Below, in pieces: positions 27,153-40,100 of a stretch of DNA of 64,000 nt. The position numbers and the translations under genes were made by a program. The notes beneath the pieces were generated by a model, which did no database searches, was not told the origin of the DNA, and saw nothing but the letters and a program-made list of their open reading frames with translations. Numbering within the stretch: the first letter of the stretch is position 1; the number at the start of each line of letters is the position of its first letter. The DNA is from Orthonyx spaldingii (lineage: Eukaryota; Chordata; Aves; Passeriformes; Orthonychidae), in contig VZTJ01005981.1 of NCBI GenBank assembly GCA_013397795.1, positions 124,001 to 188,000 on the forward strand. The letters run 5' to 3'.

Positions 27153-28127
27153 TGCTTGTAAAATAGTCACATTTCAATTTCTCTCACCATATACTGACAG
27201 AAAACACATCTAAAATTCATACTTAGCATATATTTCTAGAGGTATCCAGCCAACAACCAGAAACTAAATTCCATGTGTGCTGTGCACTCAGTCAAAATAG
27301 CTTCAAAGAAACCCAAGTCTGTCACATTAAATCAAGAACCACAAAAATGTTGTAACTGCAATATTTGGTCAATTTTCTGAAGAGATAAATCACATTAAAG
27401 CAATTTCTTTACTTCTGAGCATTCTCTCCTCTGCAGTTTGACTTGTGTAGAGATGCAGCTGTCGTCATGAGTGCTGGAAGGTTATAACTGCATAGATCCA
27501 GTTCTCAAACCTGTTCCATAAGGGCTGGAATAAACCCACTGAAGTCAGTAGTCCCTTCTCCTTGACTTCAGTTGACTTTAAATCAGCCCTGTCTCCCTGC
27601 CCAAGGAATGGACTGATTCTCCAGATTCTCAAAACATGACAACAGTTTTTTTTTCATGTAACGTTCAGTTTGAAGTGCTGTCTTGCAAAGTCATAGAGGA
27701 TTTAGTGCAATTTAGAAGAAATTTACTACGTGAGCTGTATATGACTATTTGCTCTCCCTCAAAAGAATTAGTTGTTAAAAGCTGCAGTAGTTTTGAATTG
27801 CTTAAGGGATCTTTTTTTCTGATTTCTTTGCCCGTGAAAAGATACAGCTCCCATCAAAACACTGCTTGAATATGACACTGGATATATGCCAGAGATAAAA
27901 CAGGTGACTGAATTTGCATGAGGAAAGGTTACATTTGACTTGAGTCACCTTCATTCATACATTAACAAATTATTATAAACTGTCATATAAGACTTAGAAT
28001 AGGAAAAATGTACTTTGATAAAAAAATATGGATACAGTTCATCTGCGGAAGCCGAGCCTCAGGTTTATGCAGATGTGAGCTACGAGGGAGCTTTGGACAC
28101 TGCCCACGGTGAATCCATTCTTGCTCC
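27153..28127 (-). other. SYT10: Probable SYT10 3' untranslated region
   Basis: This is the stretch between the stop codon in exon 7 and the first AATAAA. It has no continuing reading frame. It contains a palindromic repeat relic at 27521-27590 that would lie in the transcript as a hairpin. The lower boundary depends on the polyadenylation site and is uncertain. Confidence 0.5.
27521..27590. repeat. Degenerate palindromic element (MITE-like relic)
   Basis: Two nested inverted repeats share one centre near 27555. The inner arms are ACTGAAGTCA (27538-27547) and TGACTTCAGT (27563-27572), a perfect 10-bp stem with a 15-nt loop. The outer arms are AGGGCTG (27521-27527) and CAGCCCT (27584-27590). 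The TTGACTTCA palindrome with GGGC-type flanks resembles an old interspersed repeat common in amniote, especially reptile, genomes. I cannot name the family with certainty. Confidence 0.55.
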
Positions 28128-28199
28128 CTAGGGCGTAAGCGGTGGTTTTGGTGAGGAACAGGATCCCTGGCTATCAAAACTGGTTGCTCTGCCAGGTAG
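28128..28199 (-). CDS. SYT10: SYT10 coding exon 7, C-terminal tail (residues 500-522) and stop
   Basis: A short terminal coding segment too small for ordinary open-frame listing. It reads LPGRATSFDSQGSCSSPKPP then LTP and a TAG stop, matching the characteristic Ser/Pro tail of SYT10. Acceptor TTTTCTTGCAG. It is in phase with exon 6. Confidence 0.95.
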   Translation of the reverse strand, partial: LPGRATSFDSQGSCSSPKPPLTP

Positions 28200-31100
28200 C
28201 TGCAAGAAAAGTGTTATTTTTACAAATGTCATCATATCTGGCTGTGCATCACGCTCATTTCAGAGGATGAGAGACTCTCTCAAGAAAAGAATCCAAATCA
28301 CATCTAGACCCTTTCTAGTCTCTGGATCAAAGTCTCCGGCATCAAAGTCTCCAGCAGAACTAATAATGGAAAGAAAATTTCTTAAGTGACCTTCTAAAAA
28401 TGCCTCTGACTGGTTTCACAGGACTGGGTTCATTTCACCAACAGGGGTGGTGCCTCTGCCTCCAAACTTACATAAACCGGACAGAGCCATGAACCTCTAA
28501 AAGACACTTCTCTGCTGCCTTGACTCCGTTTCCTTGCCCCCACACTCTTCTTGCTGTTTTACTGAAGCCTTGATACTATGTTTTTGCTACCTGTCACAGG
28601 ACATATTGTGCAGCCATGTGCTACAGAGTGGGGAAATCAAATGGCCCGTGATGCCTCAGGCAGCAACCCTTTTTTCTACAGAGATTGCTTTTGTGATGGG
28701 CTAAAGAGTGCCTCTGTGTCCCTGCTGCTTCCTACGGCTTCAATATGTACCTTTCTGAGTCCAAAGCTGTGAGGATTTTGTGTACAGAACACCAACAATG
28801 TGGCCACAGCAGATGGAAGAGGGAGTCCAAGCCCAGGGACTTGTGGATATAATCACCCCTGCATTTGAATAAGCTTCCAGTAAATGTCTGTTGAATAACT
28901 CTGGAGGGAACTGCTGGTATGTTGCCACAATTTAGCCTAATTTGCAGGCCAGTTCCAGATTAATGTTTTAGCAACAGCAGTTTATGCTACGGAGTTTTGA
29001 ATAGGAAATGATTGCTTTTGAAATTTTTGCAAATGATCTCTTCTAAGTGGCTGTAAGCTCTTTATCGTAATCTCTGGAAATTTTAAATGTCTTAAAGTAA
29101 TCTTACAATGCTGTCAGAGCATCATGGAAGCTTTTGAAATGGCCCTTTTAAGTGATCAGTAAACCCATGCAACTAGATTTAGGTTGTGCTAATGATCTTG
29201 CACCTGATCTATAGGTGCTCACTGATTTTCATGATTCTCAGAAGCCCATAAATGTGAGGTACAAAACCATTCAGTATCAAGGAGAAAATTTTGCTACTTC
29301 TTACCTCTACTAGAGGATGCCAGTGAGTTATTGGTTTACGTGGGTAAGCCAACATTTCATTCCAGTGATCTCTTCCAAGCCCTTCGGCATCTATTCCTGT
29401 CCGACATACTCCAATGACCTCATTGTGCCCAACTCTGAGAATTGTAGAGAGACAGAATTTATTTTTAATAAAAAATAGGTTTAATAATATCTGATATACA
29501 ATTCTGTTTAGTGGTTTAGTGTGGCACAAAATGCATGACCAAAGTTTTGACATCATTTATTACAGATATTAGTTTTCATGGTAGCATAGTAATATTAAAT
29601 TCTGTAATGGTAACATCAAAAACCTCCAGCCACTATCAGAGTGCTTCTAGCAGCTATAAAAATAGCAATGAAAACATAACCCCTGCCATTAAAAGGTTAC
29701 AACCCAAAAGACACAAGGACAGAAAAGGATCATAATACACAAAGTTATCTGAGGGAAAACAGGCTTGAATTTTGTGGGAGAGGAAAGTGAAGGAAGATGG
29801 TGAGGAATACATTTCCTGCTGCAAATCCTTCAGACATCATTTCACAAACTATTTCTCAGCTCTAGCTATTTTGATTTTTGGAAGTTCAGTCAAAAATGTG
29901 AAAGCTAAGAGTCACAGCTGAAACAGGCTATACCTTAATACTTCGTGCTCTTGCAGTGCCATAAACGTGTTGAGGGACCCCAGAAAGCAATTTTCTGTAC
30001 CTTGACTGTATGTACCTTAGAATAATGCTTTCCAATTTCCTCTGAGCAAGTGCTAGGAAAGGAGGAGCTGAGGAGGACTGAACGTGTGCAAGTTGCTGTG
30101 CTTCTTCTGTGCTAATGGCACCACCGTGCCACTTTCACGTCTGACTGAGAAAGTCTTCCTGGCACAACTTGGAGAACAACCAGAAATCTGATGGCAAGGG
30201 AGAGCAATCTAAGGGTGAGGTTACTCAATCAGACTTGCACTGTTTATTTGCCCTCCAATCTCAGGAGCTCATTACTAACAGCACTTGAGGGAAGCAGACT
30301 TGGCTTGGGCAGGACTCTGTCAGTCACTGTCTTGTTCAACCTGCAGTCCTGGAGCCGCTCTGAGCAAGGGACTTTTTCTGTCAATTCTCAGTGAAGCCAC
30401 AGATAATTGCAGCTTAGACATGTTATCAGTGAAGGCTGAACCCAAAGGATCCATATTGAAAGGTTATTTTACTGAATCAACTGAAGAATTATTATGACTT
30501 AATTCAATGACATAATTAGCATCTAATTCCTTTTTGGTCATTCAAATTTTCTTTAGTTTCAAATACCTGCTATTTAAATAGAAATTAGAGGTGTGAGGGG
30601 CTTTTTTTAAGCTGGAAGACATACCTATTTTATAAAGCTTTTACACAGTCCAGCCGCCAGATGAGGACAGGAATGTATGCTTGGGCTAATGGCCCAAAAG
30701 AAGATTGAGCCATTTTTCTTCCTCATCCCGGTTACTTATGACATAGAAAAAGGCTGCGTGCTCTAAAAGGTGTGGAAGCTTTAAACCTCTTCAGGAAAAG
30801 GCCTCAGGGCTTTCTCTTCAGTGACACTGAAGCTGCTCATAAGCTCGAGGAGGCAGAAAAGTGACTTGCAATGATCAGAAATTGTCTCAATGGTCAGAAA
30901 GTGAACTGTGCTTACCGGTCGTAATCCATCACTGCAATGGAGAGGCTGACCTGGTCCACGTTCTCTGGAGGGATATCAAAGATGATGGCCTCATTATAAA
31001 CAGGATTGAGAGTGTTCTTCTTCGTGGTCGTTTTCCTCTTTTTCAGTCTCCGCCCCTCGCACATCAGTGACACTTTCACGTACGGATCTGAGTAACAGAT

Positions 31101-34100
31101 AATCAGTTTATGCTTCAGGACTCACAGCTTTTCAAATGTGTGGCACAAGAACAGTATTCGTGGCAGGAACATTATATTGCTAAGGTAAAAAATTGCAAAG
31201 GTTTGAGTGACCCTGACAAACGCTGCTTTTATCAAGCTTTAAATGCAAAGGTAACGTACGGGAATTCTGAACAGGCACACTAAGCAGGGTCTGTATCCAT
31301 CCTCCTGCTGCTTCCATCCCACAGCCATGTTAAACACACAAAACCCAAGGAGATCTCATTCGTCCCCTTCCTGAATAGGCTCTGCCTTGTTGTTTACAAA
31401 AAGTAGATTCACCTGATGCACCAGTGATATCCATTGCTTTGAGATTCCGACATTTGATGACTGTCAATGTCATTCTCCCGGCAGTAGGCAAATAACAAAG
31501 GGAAAACATGATCTCACCCAAATCTATGCTTTCCTGAAAAAGAAAAGCAATTATTAGAAATCTGATCATACTGCCAGAATTCAATTCAGACCCTGCAAAA
31601 CTGTAGTACTTTTTTTAACATTGAGAGAGGCTTCTTTTGCAGCCTCAGATGATTTTGAAGAGGTCACAAGCGATTTTGAAAAATTATTTTCATAAAGTAC
31701 AGGAGGAGTAACAACAAAATAATATTTTAGGGACAGGATCTTCAACTACCAGACTGTGAAATTAAAACAAAATCAGACAAAACTTTCTGGATTTCTGATA
31801 TGTTTGTGTTGAATTCACACAAATGAAAAGTGCTGAAAGTAGAATGTCAGGTTCTGGTCTTGAAAACACTGATACCTCTATCAGCCCCAACAGAAAGCAA
31901 TCTGGTGGAATATTTAGACCATACACATTTAGACACTGTAATTTATGCAGGAGATTCATTTCTGCACACATCTATGTGTAAGAAAGGCTGATCCTGCCTA
32001 AGTGCTTCAAAAAGAAGAACATACTTGTAAAAGTTGCTCTCTTTACTGCTCTTAATGTGCTTTGAGAGGCTGTTCTGTTTTAGAAGAGAAGCAAAGTAAA
32101 GGAGTAGCACCTACAGCTTTTCAGGCTCAACAGTAACTTTTTGGAGGATAATACACTCAGAAGGACGGATAGGGTCCATATGAATATTAATAATCCTCAC
32201 AAAGAGACAATGTGCTGTGTACTCATGCAATATGAGGTTGCCATACAGTTCAGGTGTTGCAATACTTGAGATGTGTAACCTAAGGAAGAGAGTTTCTACC
32301 AATTCTTATTTTATCCTTTTCTCACAGTTATACAATTATCCTAACACTGCAAAAGTTTAGGTTTTGAGTTGTTTGTTATGTTCAAATTTTAAATACATCT
32401 TTGCTACCTCCCTACTCCCAAAAAAATTGCATATTAAGAACTTATGAGTTTGTAAGGGGCATGTAAGGAAGCCACTCTGTAAGACAGCCACTCTCAAGCA
32501 TGCTCATGTGATCTCAAAGGATTTTTTTTTTACTAATACTGAAAAGGTTATTTTTAACATCACAGCTTCAATATTTTATCTGTCAAACCTACAGATTCTG
32601 AGAGTACAAATTCACTTGAGAGCTGATGGATTTATTGTACAGCTGTTCTAGCATTAGAAGACAACCATAAAATATTTTTAAATGAAACATATTAAAATAA
32701 TGATTGCTGTGTAGATGACAAATACATTGTTTACAGTTATAAGACAAGACTGGGCTTCTTGCTCACATTCTTCAGCTACTTTTGCGAACAGTTTTATTGA
32801 CTTCCTTCAGGCTAATACTCAGTCTAAATTGAAACAAGTGCTTCACATCTTTTGTGAGTAAAGATGGACTTAATCACATGCTTCAGGGGTGGTTTTTTTT
32901 GTTTGTTTGGTTGGGTTTTTTTTCTTTTTCTTTTCTTGTTGTGTTATTGTTTTTTTCTCCCTGCATTGCAGGCTAGATTGAAGAATACAGTTTTGCAATG
33001 GTTTTAAAGTCTCTGTTGCAGTGGTAATAAAATATTGACTTTTGTGTAGGTTGGTCAATTCACATGTTCAGTCATTTTGCTGGGATTTCAAAATGATTTA
33101 TCTCATTCCGTCAAATACAGGTATTTGACCTCTCCCTTTCTTTGCCACAAAGAGTGCAGAATTTTGTTCCACAGAGTAAATTACCAAAGTCACTCTTCTA
33201 TTTCAGAAAATACAAATAAAACTTGAACAAATGAATAGTAATTCTTTCCATTAATTTGTTAAAGTAGCAGTGGTCTCTTGTATTTTACAGTTCTTGACAT
33301 ATCTGAAAACTGTTTCAAGCAGAGCTTCTTTCACTTGCATGACTTTCTGAATTCAGAATCTGATTGTTGTTTCTCATATCCATATATCAAACAGATCTCA
33401 CTCTTTTGTTTGAAAAGAAAATCGAGTTCCCTGAGTTTCAGTGCTTCAAAATTACCTAAAGTCTATGTTGAGAAAGGTGATGAAGATTGGTTGGATCATG
33501 AAACACTATGGGTAGCTCATAAAAAGCCCTAATTTTTCCTTCTTCAGACAGATGACTTGTGTAGGTGAATAGAGAAAAAATAATTATTGAAGATGGGAGT
33601 ATGAACTTGAGTGTTCTATTATTTCTTTTTGAAGAGGAATTGGGCAGACGCTCAAAGGTTTGTATGAGCTCAGCTGATAACGCAGAATACAGACAGGACT
33701 GTGTACTATGACTGAAATACTTTAAAAGAAGCATAGCTCAAAATGCTTGCAAAGCTCACATGGTGGTTACTCCACAGCACATTTTTGAGGAGCGGAGAAA
33801 CACAGTTTCTGCTCTGAGTATCTGCCAAGACTGGTGGTCTTGTGTAAATGTGTGAAGTTCTAAAAGTTCTTTTGAGGAATTAAGATTAAAATTATACATC
33901 TATATTATAGTATCAGAGACTGGATATTGGATAAATGTCTATCTCCATTTTCACACACACACTTTCATTGCTAATTTGAGCACTAGAGGTTCATAAATGT
34001 GGAGCTGAAAACACAGATTCAGACCTAGATAATAAACATAGTAACGCTTCGGGAGTTTTTTTTCCAAACCTCTCATGATAGTCTTTGTCTATCGCATTGA

Positions 34101-37100
34101 TTATCATGAGGAATATTTTTAAATTCCATGGATCGTTCAGCATTGTTGATTTTAATTGAGATTTAAATATAGGATTCAAATTACTTTAGAATCTCAGTGC
34201 TATGGAAAATTCATGTTTTTCTCACTTTACAATACACTAGATAATCAAGTTGACACAATTAATCTGACAGGAACCCTTCAGTATAAGCAAACCTGAAGAA
34301 ACCAAGGCACAGATTGCCTTCAACAATCACATCTGCATTAGGGTCCACCTCAAAAAAACCACAACTCAGAAGACAAAACCTAGTGGCTGCCATTTGTGCA
34401 TATTTTAAAATAATCCTCAGATTGCCTTACATGTGTCACATATTTACCAAAAATTGCACATGACTAAGAGAACTCCCATGACACTTCATCTCTTTCAGAG
34501 ACCTGTTTTGAGTGTTTCTTTTTCTTCTCGAATTAAATTTGGATTTCATTAACAGCTTGTAATGATTGCCTCCCACTGCCTTGCAATAACAGGTACAGAA
34601 AATCCAGCATCGAGCACAGCTGCAAGCATGCCAATGGAAGCATTTGGTGACACTTCATATCCCTTCTTCACTTCTTTCCCTTCTGCATCCATGAGCCACC
34701 ACGCATTACTAAGGACCTGCAACAGTGGCCAGCACCATGCCAGCTTCTGTTGTTTGCATAGCCACCATTTTACCTCCATTCCATGCATTTTCTGGTATGG
34801 TGGTGCTAGAACAAAACAAACCAAAGAAAACAATGATCTCACATGCACATATCAGTTATTCTGATGAACTTTGTGGGTTTTGAGCTACAGAATGCAGATT
34901 TTTTTAAAATAGCATAATTGTCATCCCACACTAGCAACCACATGAATGAATGTGCCAAGAAGTTTTTTTCCCATTATTTCCATTAGGACGGATCCATTAG
35001 GATCTGTCCACATTCTCTGCTTTGTGAGCTCTTGGGAAATTAGTCCAGGAGTTGGCACAGTCAGAAATAAAAAGTTCCTATTTGTATTTCTCATTTTCAC
35101 ACTTAAGCCTGTAAAAATTGCAGCATTTCTACAGAGGCAATTCCCCACTCACAACACGGATAAAAGGGAAGGGATGTGAAGAAAAGTTTGGAGAACTTGT
35201 AGGGGAGCATCAATTAAACTGATTGAGTTTTTTGAACTGCTGTTCCTGGAAAAAGCTTTGCTGTCACTTACTGCAATTAATTTTCTCAGTTGTTTCCAGT
35301 AAATTCAATAAAAGAGACAACTTTTACCTACCCCCACAAGGTCAGTGGGGAAGGTAGCTATAGATCCTTCTGTGTTCAGGGTGGTTTCTACTCACACATC
35401 AACCCCCATAACCCTGAAACTCAACAGGAAAACTCTTTATTGACTGTTCTCAAAACTTTCATAGTCTCCCTCCTCTATGCCAATATCTTAACTGGTTTCC
35501 TATGATAGTAGGGGTAAAAAGTTTATAGGGACCTGATATGTGAAAAAAGGTGTCATTTTTGAATCACAAGTGAACTTTAGACCCTTTGTTCATTGGTGTT
35601 TGTTTCTTCTTCTTTTCCATTAGTTTTTCAAGCTTTGACATTCAAGCAAAGTCTTAAAAGAGCAGCTTGTTATGTATTCTTAAAATGAACTATGTAAATG
35701 CTACTGGAAATGGAAAATGTATGTGTTTTTATTGTTACTAGTCTGTCATTAATTTCCATGGTTAAAATAACATGTATCTGCCTAATTAATAGTGCAGTAG
35801 AAATCAGATTGCCTCAAAAAATTACTTGCTGCTACTTTAATTATCATTCAGATTATCATAATCTACAGTAATAATTTCAGTTCTTAACCTCAATTTTAAT
35901 ACCTGGAACTACGTTTCTATTAATTTTAATTGGAATGATGCTTTAGAGACTGCATGCAAGTGTAGCATAGCAAAAATACTAACGGCAGCATGAATTTCTT
36001 TTGTACTCGATTCCTAAACAAATGATTTGCAAATTTCATTATCAGTTTTCCTCCTATATTTTGAGCAAGCATCTGTAATAAATAATAATAGTAATTTTCT
36101 AGCTACCTAAGAAGGTATTCAGGCATTTGCATTTTCTAGACTTTTGTTTCCTTTAGTAACACTGAAAATTGTTTTATTTATATAGAATGCAAATCTAAAG
36201 GGAAATGCATTGGCAGAGCTAGACCTTTGGATTACTTGAATATTGCAGGAAGATAATTCCCCCATAGGACATATTTCGCTTTCTCTGTTTAGAAAAATAT
36301 TTTATATATATTTCTACTTTCCAATAAAAGCTACTGACATTAAGCTTCAAGAATCAGGGATAAAACATAATGAATGTTGGGAGTTGGATGGAAAGAGAAA
36401 GGGAACCTGTCCCCCCAAAAGTTAGCTAAGAATGTGTTAAGGTATTTCTGGTTTTGAGGTATAGATAGAGTTAAAAGAGCAATAGTAAAAAACAGAACAG
36501 AAATCCACCAGTCTGTTTTCTCATTTACACATTTAGAATCTGATGGTATCTATGCTATCACAGAAATTATTAAAAGTTCTGTGAGGCTCAGAGTGGAGAG
36601 CTAATCCTGCCATCTCTCCAGGGGATTTTCCTTTGGAAACCTTGTCCCCACTGCTAATATTTATTTTCATCTTCTGTTATTCTTTGCATATCAAACCCAG
36701 TGCTTTCCTTCCTCTCAGCACCAGCTCCTGATTGAGCTGCTGCCCTGGGAAACGAATCAATTAAGTCTGTGTTTGCTCTTGCCTCTGTGGAAGACAGTAT
36801 GGAAGCAGCGGGGCCTGTTGCTCTGTAATGACTGCGCCTCCGGGTTGTGGAAGGCTAATGCCTGTCTGAGCCTGACTGCTCCGGGTGAGCCCTGCTGCTG
36901 ATTGCAGCCCCGACTGCAGAGGGAGGACTCCCTGAGACTGCAGAATGGCCTCAGGAGCACCCTGGAAGCCTCCTGGGTGCTCCTTGTGTTGCTCCCTCCG
37001 TACAGAACCATCTGTCTTGTGCACTGGAGGGTTGTTACATCTTGCCAGGCAGCAAGGAAACCCATTCCTGCCTCAGAACAGCTGAGAACTGTGGCATGAG

Positions 37101-40100
37101 AATGAACCAAAATGTAGATGGCCTCCCATATAAAGATACTTTTCTGAAATTGCAGTGCATTGTCTGCAAAGAGGGTGTTTGCACTGAGAAACTCAGGGAG
37201 CACTCAGGGCACAGCAGGTCAGACAAGACGTGCCACCTCAGCAGAGCTGCCACAGTACTGTCTGGGTGCTGAGATACTAAAATGCCCTTCCTTCACCTAA
37301 CATGTATTACTTTTAAGGTAGACTGAAAGTAGCAGTTTGCCCCTAGCAAATCAAAATAGTCAAATAATTTGTCATTTCAAATGAAAAGAAACATTAAAAA
37401 ATAATAATAGAAACCTTCCCTGCCTTCGGTAACTGGACAGAAACCCACCCCTTCTCCAGTGTCTTTTCTAGTTATCAACTAGACCTAAAGCAGTTCCAAA
37501 CCTAAATGAGGATCTCCAAAATGTTTCCTCTAAAGAATGATCCAGAGTATTCTCCCACCTGCTCAGCAGCAGCAGCAGTGGTCACATGGGTCCTTTTTAT
37601 CATTAGCCCTGAGCAGAAATGACAAGTGCCAGCAATTCTTGCCTTAAAAGGGGCTGTTGCCATTGTAGAGATGGTAACTGCTGGTTAGTGACTTTGGTAA
37701 ACTTTATATCTGGTGTTTAAGACTTAAAGTTTATATCTGGTGTAAGTGCCCATTGATTTACATCTCACACAGTGTTTATTCCTGGGTAGGTTTGGCTCTC
37801 TCAACCTACAGTTTCTGAAATGCCAGAACTGGAAGCCAGTGTTACTATTTCATAAAGCAGCTCAAGTAAAACACAAGGCAGCACACTGCACAAAGAGTTA
37901 CTGGACATCTTCTAGAAAGGTTTCTTTTTTTCCAGGAAAAAAAATCAATTGTCAGTTTCTTACATAATTTTCTGAGAATAGGGTAAGGCTTGTGAAAGCT
38001 GATGAGGTCACCCAACATATCTCAGTTTTATGTGCCAATTGTTGATGGTTTAAGTGGAGACAACCTTTTCACAAATATACACAAATAAACTATACTGACT
38101 GAAAGGCTGAAATCCAAAAACCTCATGCCTTCTCTCACACAGACCAAAACACCAGCAGAGTGAACCAGGCACTATAACTGCATGCACTAACCCCTAGTGA
38201 GGAAGAAACTTGAATTAGGATCCAGAGCCAAGTTTAGCAACCATTTTTATCCATACGTATATTAGTATCTACCCCAACTGCATAATCCGGTACGGCATTT
38301 CAATCTACCATTGAATGATAGAATTGGCTCTAAACCAGTGATGAACAGTCCAGAGATTCTTGTTTGCTGAAACCATTCTAGTTATCAGTTAAAAATCTCA
38401 CAGACACACCTGCTCCAAGTGACCAGTGAGCTTTCAAATAATTACTAAAGTATTAAACACAATACCAAAGCTAGAAGAAATTTTTAGAAATGGTTACTGG
38501 ACTATTATTCCAAGACCCTAATCACAGATACAATTTTAAGTTTGAGAACACAGTTCTTAAATTTACCTGAAATCTGAGCTTGATCAAATTAAGCATACAC
38601 AGATTCAGATTTCTGGAGGTGTGCTGAAGGCTGTTCAGACCAGTCTGGTAGGCCCAGCAGTCGAAATAAATAGCTGCTGTTGTGAATTCACATTTGAAAA
38701 CTGCCTCCACTATTCTACACTCTGCATTATTTCTCCTTTCTCAGGAATCATGGTGCTCATGCTCAAATTGGTGAGGACTTACCTGTCCTTCTAACCATGC
38801 AGGTATGAGCATCAAGAAAGCATTTGGTGCAAAAGGCATGGGAAGTCTCTGGTTGTAGAGAAGGGATGGTGTGAAGCTTCTGTCACTTATGTCTAGCACT
38901 GCTCTGTCCTCCGTTAATCCCTGTGTGGAAATCTGGCCCCTGCTGAAACCCTGGGGTGAGTCACACTGTTTGGAGACACCCACGGAACAGGGGATGGGAA
39001 AACTTCTCTATAAATAACATGCTAGTTAAAAAGAAACTGAAGCCAAATCCAAAACCAAACCAAACACCCTACACCTCACCATTTTAGCTGCTGTTTCCCC
39101 TCCCGCATCACATCCCAGCCAGGGAGGATGAGTTTGGAATTCAAGGTTAATAAACCAATAACTGGAGACTGCTATTCTCTGTGAGCCTGTCATTCATCCT
39201 GTCACCCATGCACAGACCTCCTTTCCTTGCTTGCAACAATAAACTAATTAATTTCTATTTCCTGATTCTACTTGCTTGCGTCTCTTGAGTTTTGCTATCA
39301 AGCAGCAGCAATGCAGATACAACTACTGGGGACTCTAAGCACAGTGCAGGCAGCAAAGAACATTTTAGACTTCAAGCACTTTCAGCCTCTTTTCCTTCCC
39401 AAGATTTCTTACCTATGAATATTTCCTTACAAGAGCAGGATAGGATGGGCCCTTTTTCTTAATAGATGGCCACTTTGCAGGACAGGGTGTTTTGCTAACA
39501 GGAAAATGTTACTAGTTCTGGCTAAGCAATGACTTCCATGAGGTAGCATTTAATTAATAAATGTAGTTTATATACACACAGTGAGCCATAAAGATGACAG
39601 TATGTTCCCAGAAGATTTTTTTTGGCAATTAAATTTTATAGCTTCCCAAGTATTATTCTCTGTGCTCAAAGGAAAGTATTGACAGCTCCTATTTTTTTTT
39701 TTTTTTTTAAATTTCAGACTTTGCTGATAAACAGGGTACACTGCCAAAAACTACAAAAGAGAAATGAAAATATCATGTTAATGCTTTTGGAACACATTAC
39801 TTACTGTGGTGGCACAGTGGATGTCTTTCCATACATTGGCTTCCCTGGAGAGATCTGAGACTTCAAAAAGGTTATCAAGAATAACTTCCCCAATCATGTC
39901 ATGTCTAGAAAATCTGTCAAAATCATAAACACTGAAATGCAATTTCCTGTTGCTGAGTTGGTCATAGGCTACAGGAAACTGAAAGGTCTCATCAAAGACA
40001 GGATTTAATGTCTTTCTGTGAACTCGTGTCTGAAACTTCTTTTTCCTATCTGGAAGCAGATAAATCTTAACGTAGGGGTCGGATGTTCCTGTGAAGTCTT

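Larger units (their letters stand above)
31534..39804 (-). other. SYT10: SYT10 intron 3 (about 8.3 kb)
   Basis: Donor GTAAGT, acceptor TTTTTCAG with a good pyrimidine tract. It is AT-rich. It holds a 10-bp-arm hairpin at 34986-35009, a 14-bp direct repeat at 37703/37730 and a TATA/AATAAA-bearing segment near 39000-39300 that is only weakly LTR-like. A GC-richer patch at 36760-37260 has open frames without recognisable domains. No extra exon is supported. Confidence 0.85.

Noticed and set aside
36757..37260. GC-richer patch with overlapping frames of 148 and 87 codons in intron 3
   Set aside because: No domain or family resemblance and no coding exon is expected here in SYT10; treated as intronic.
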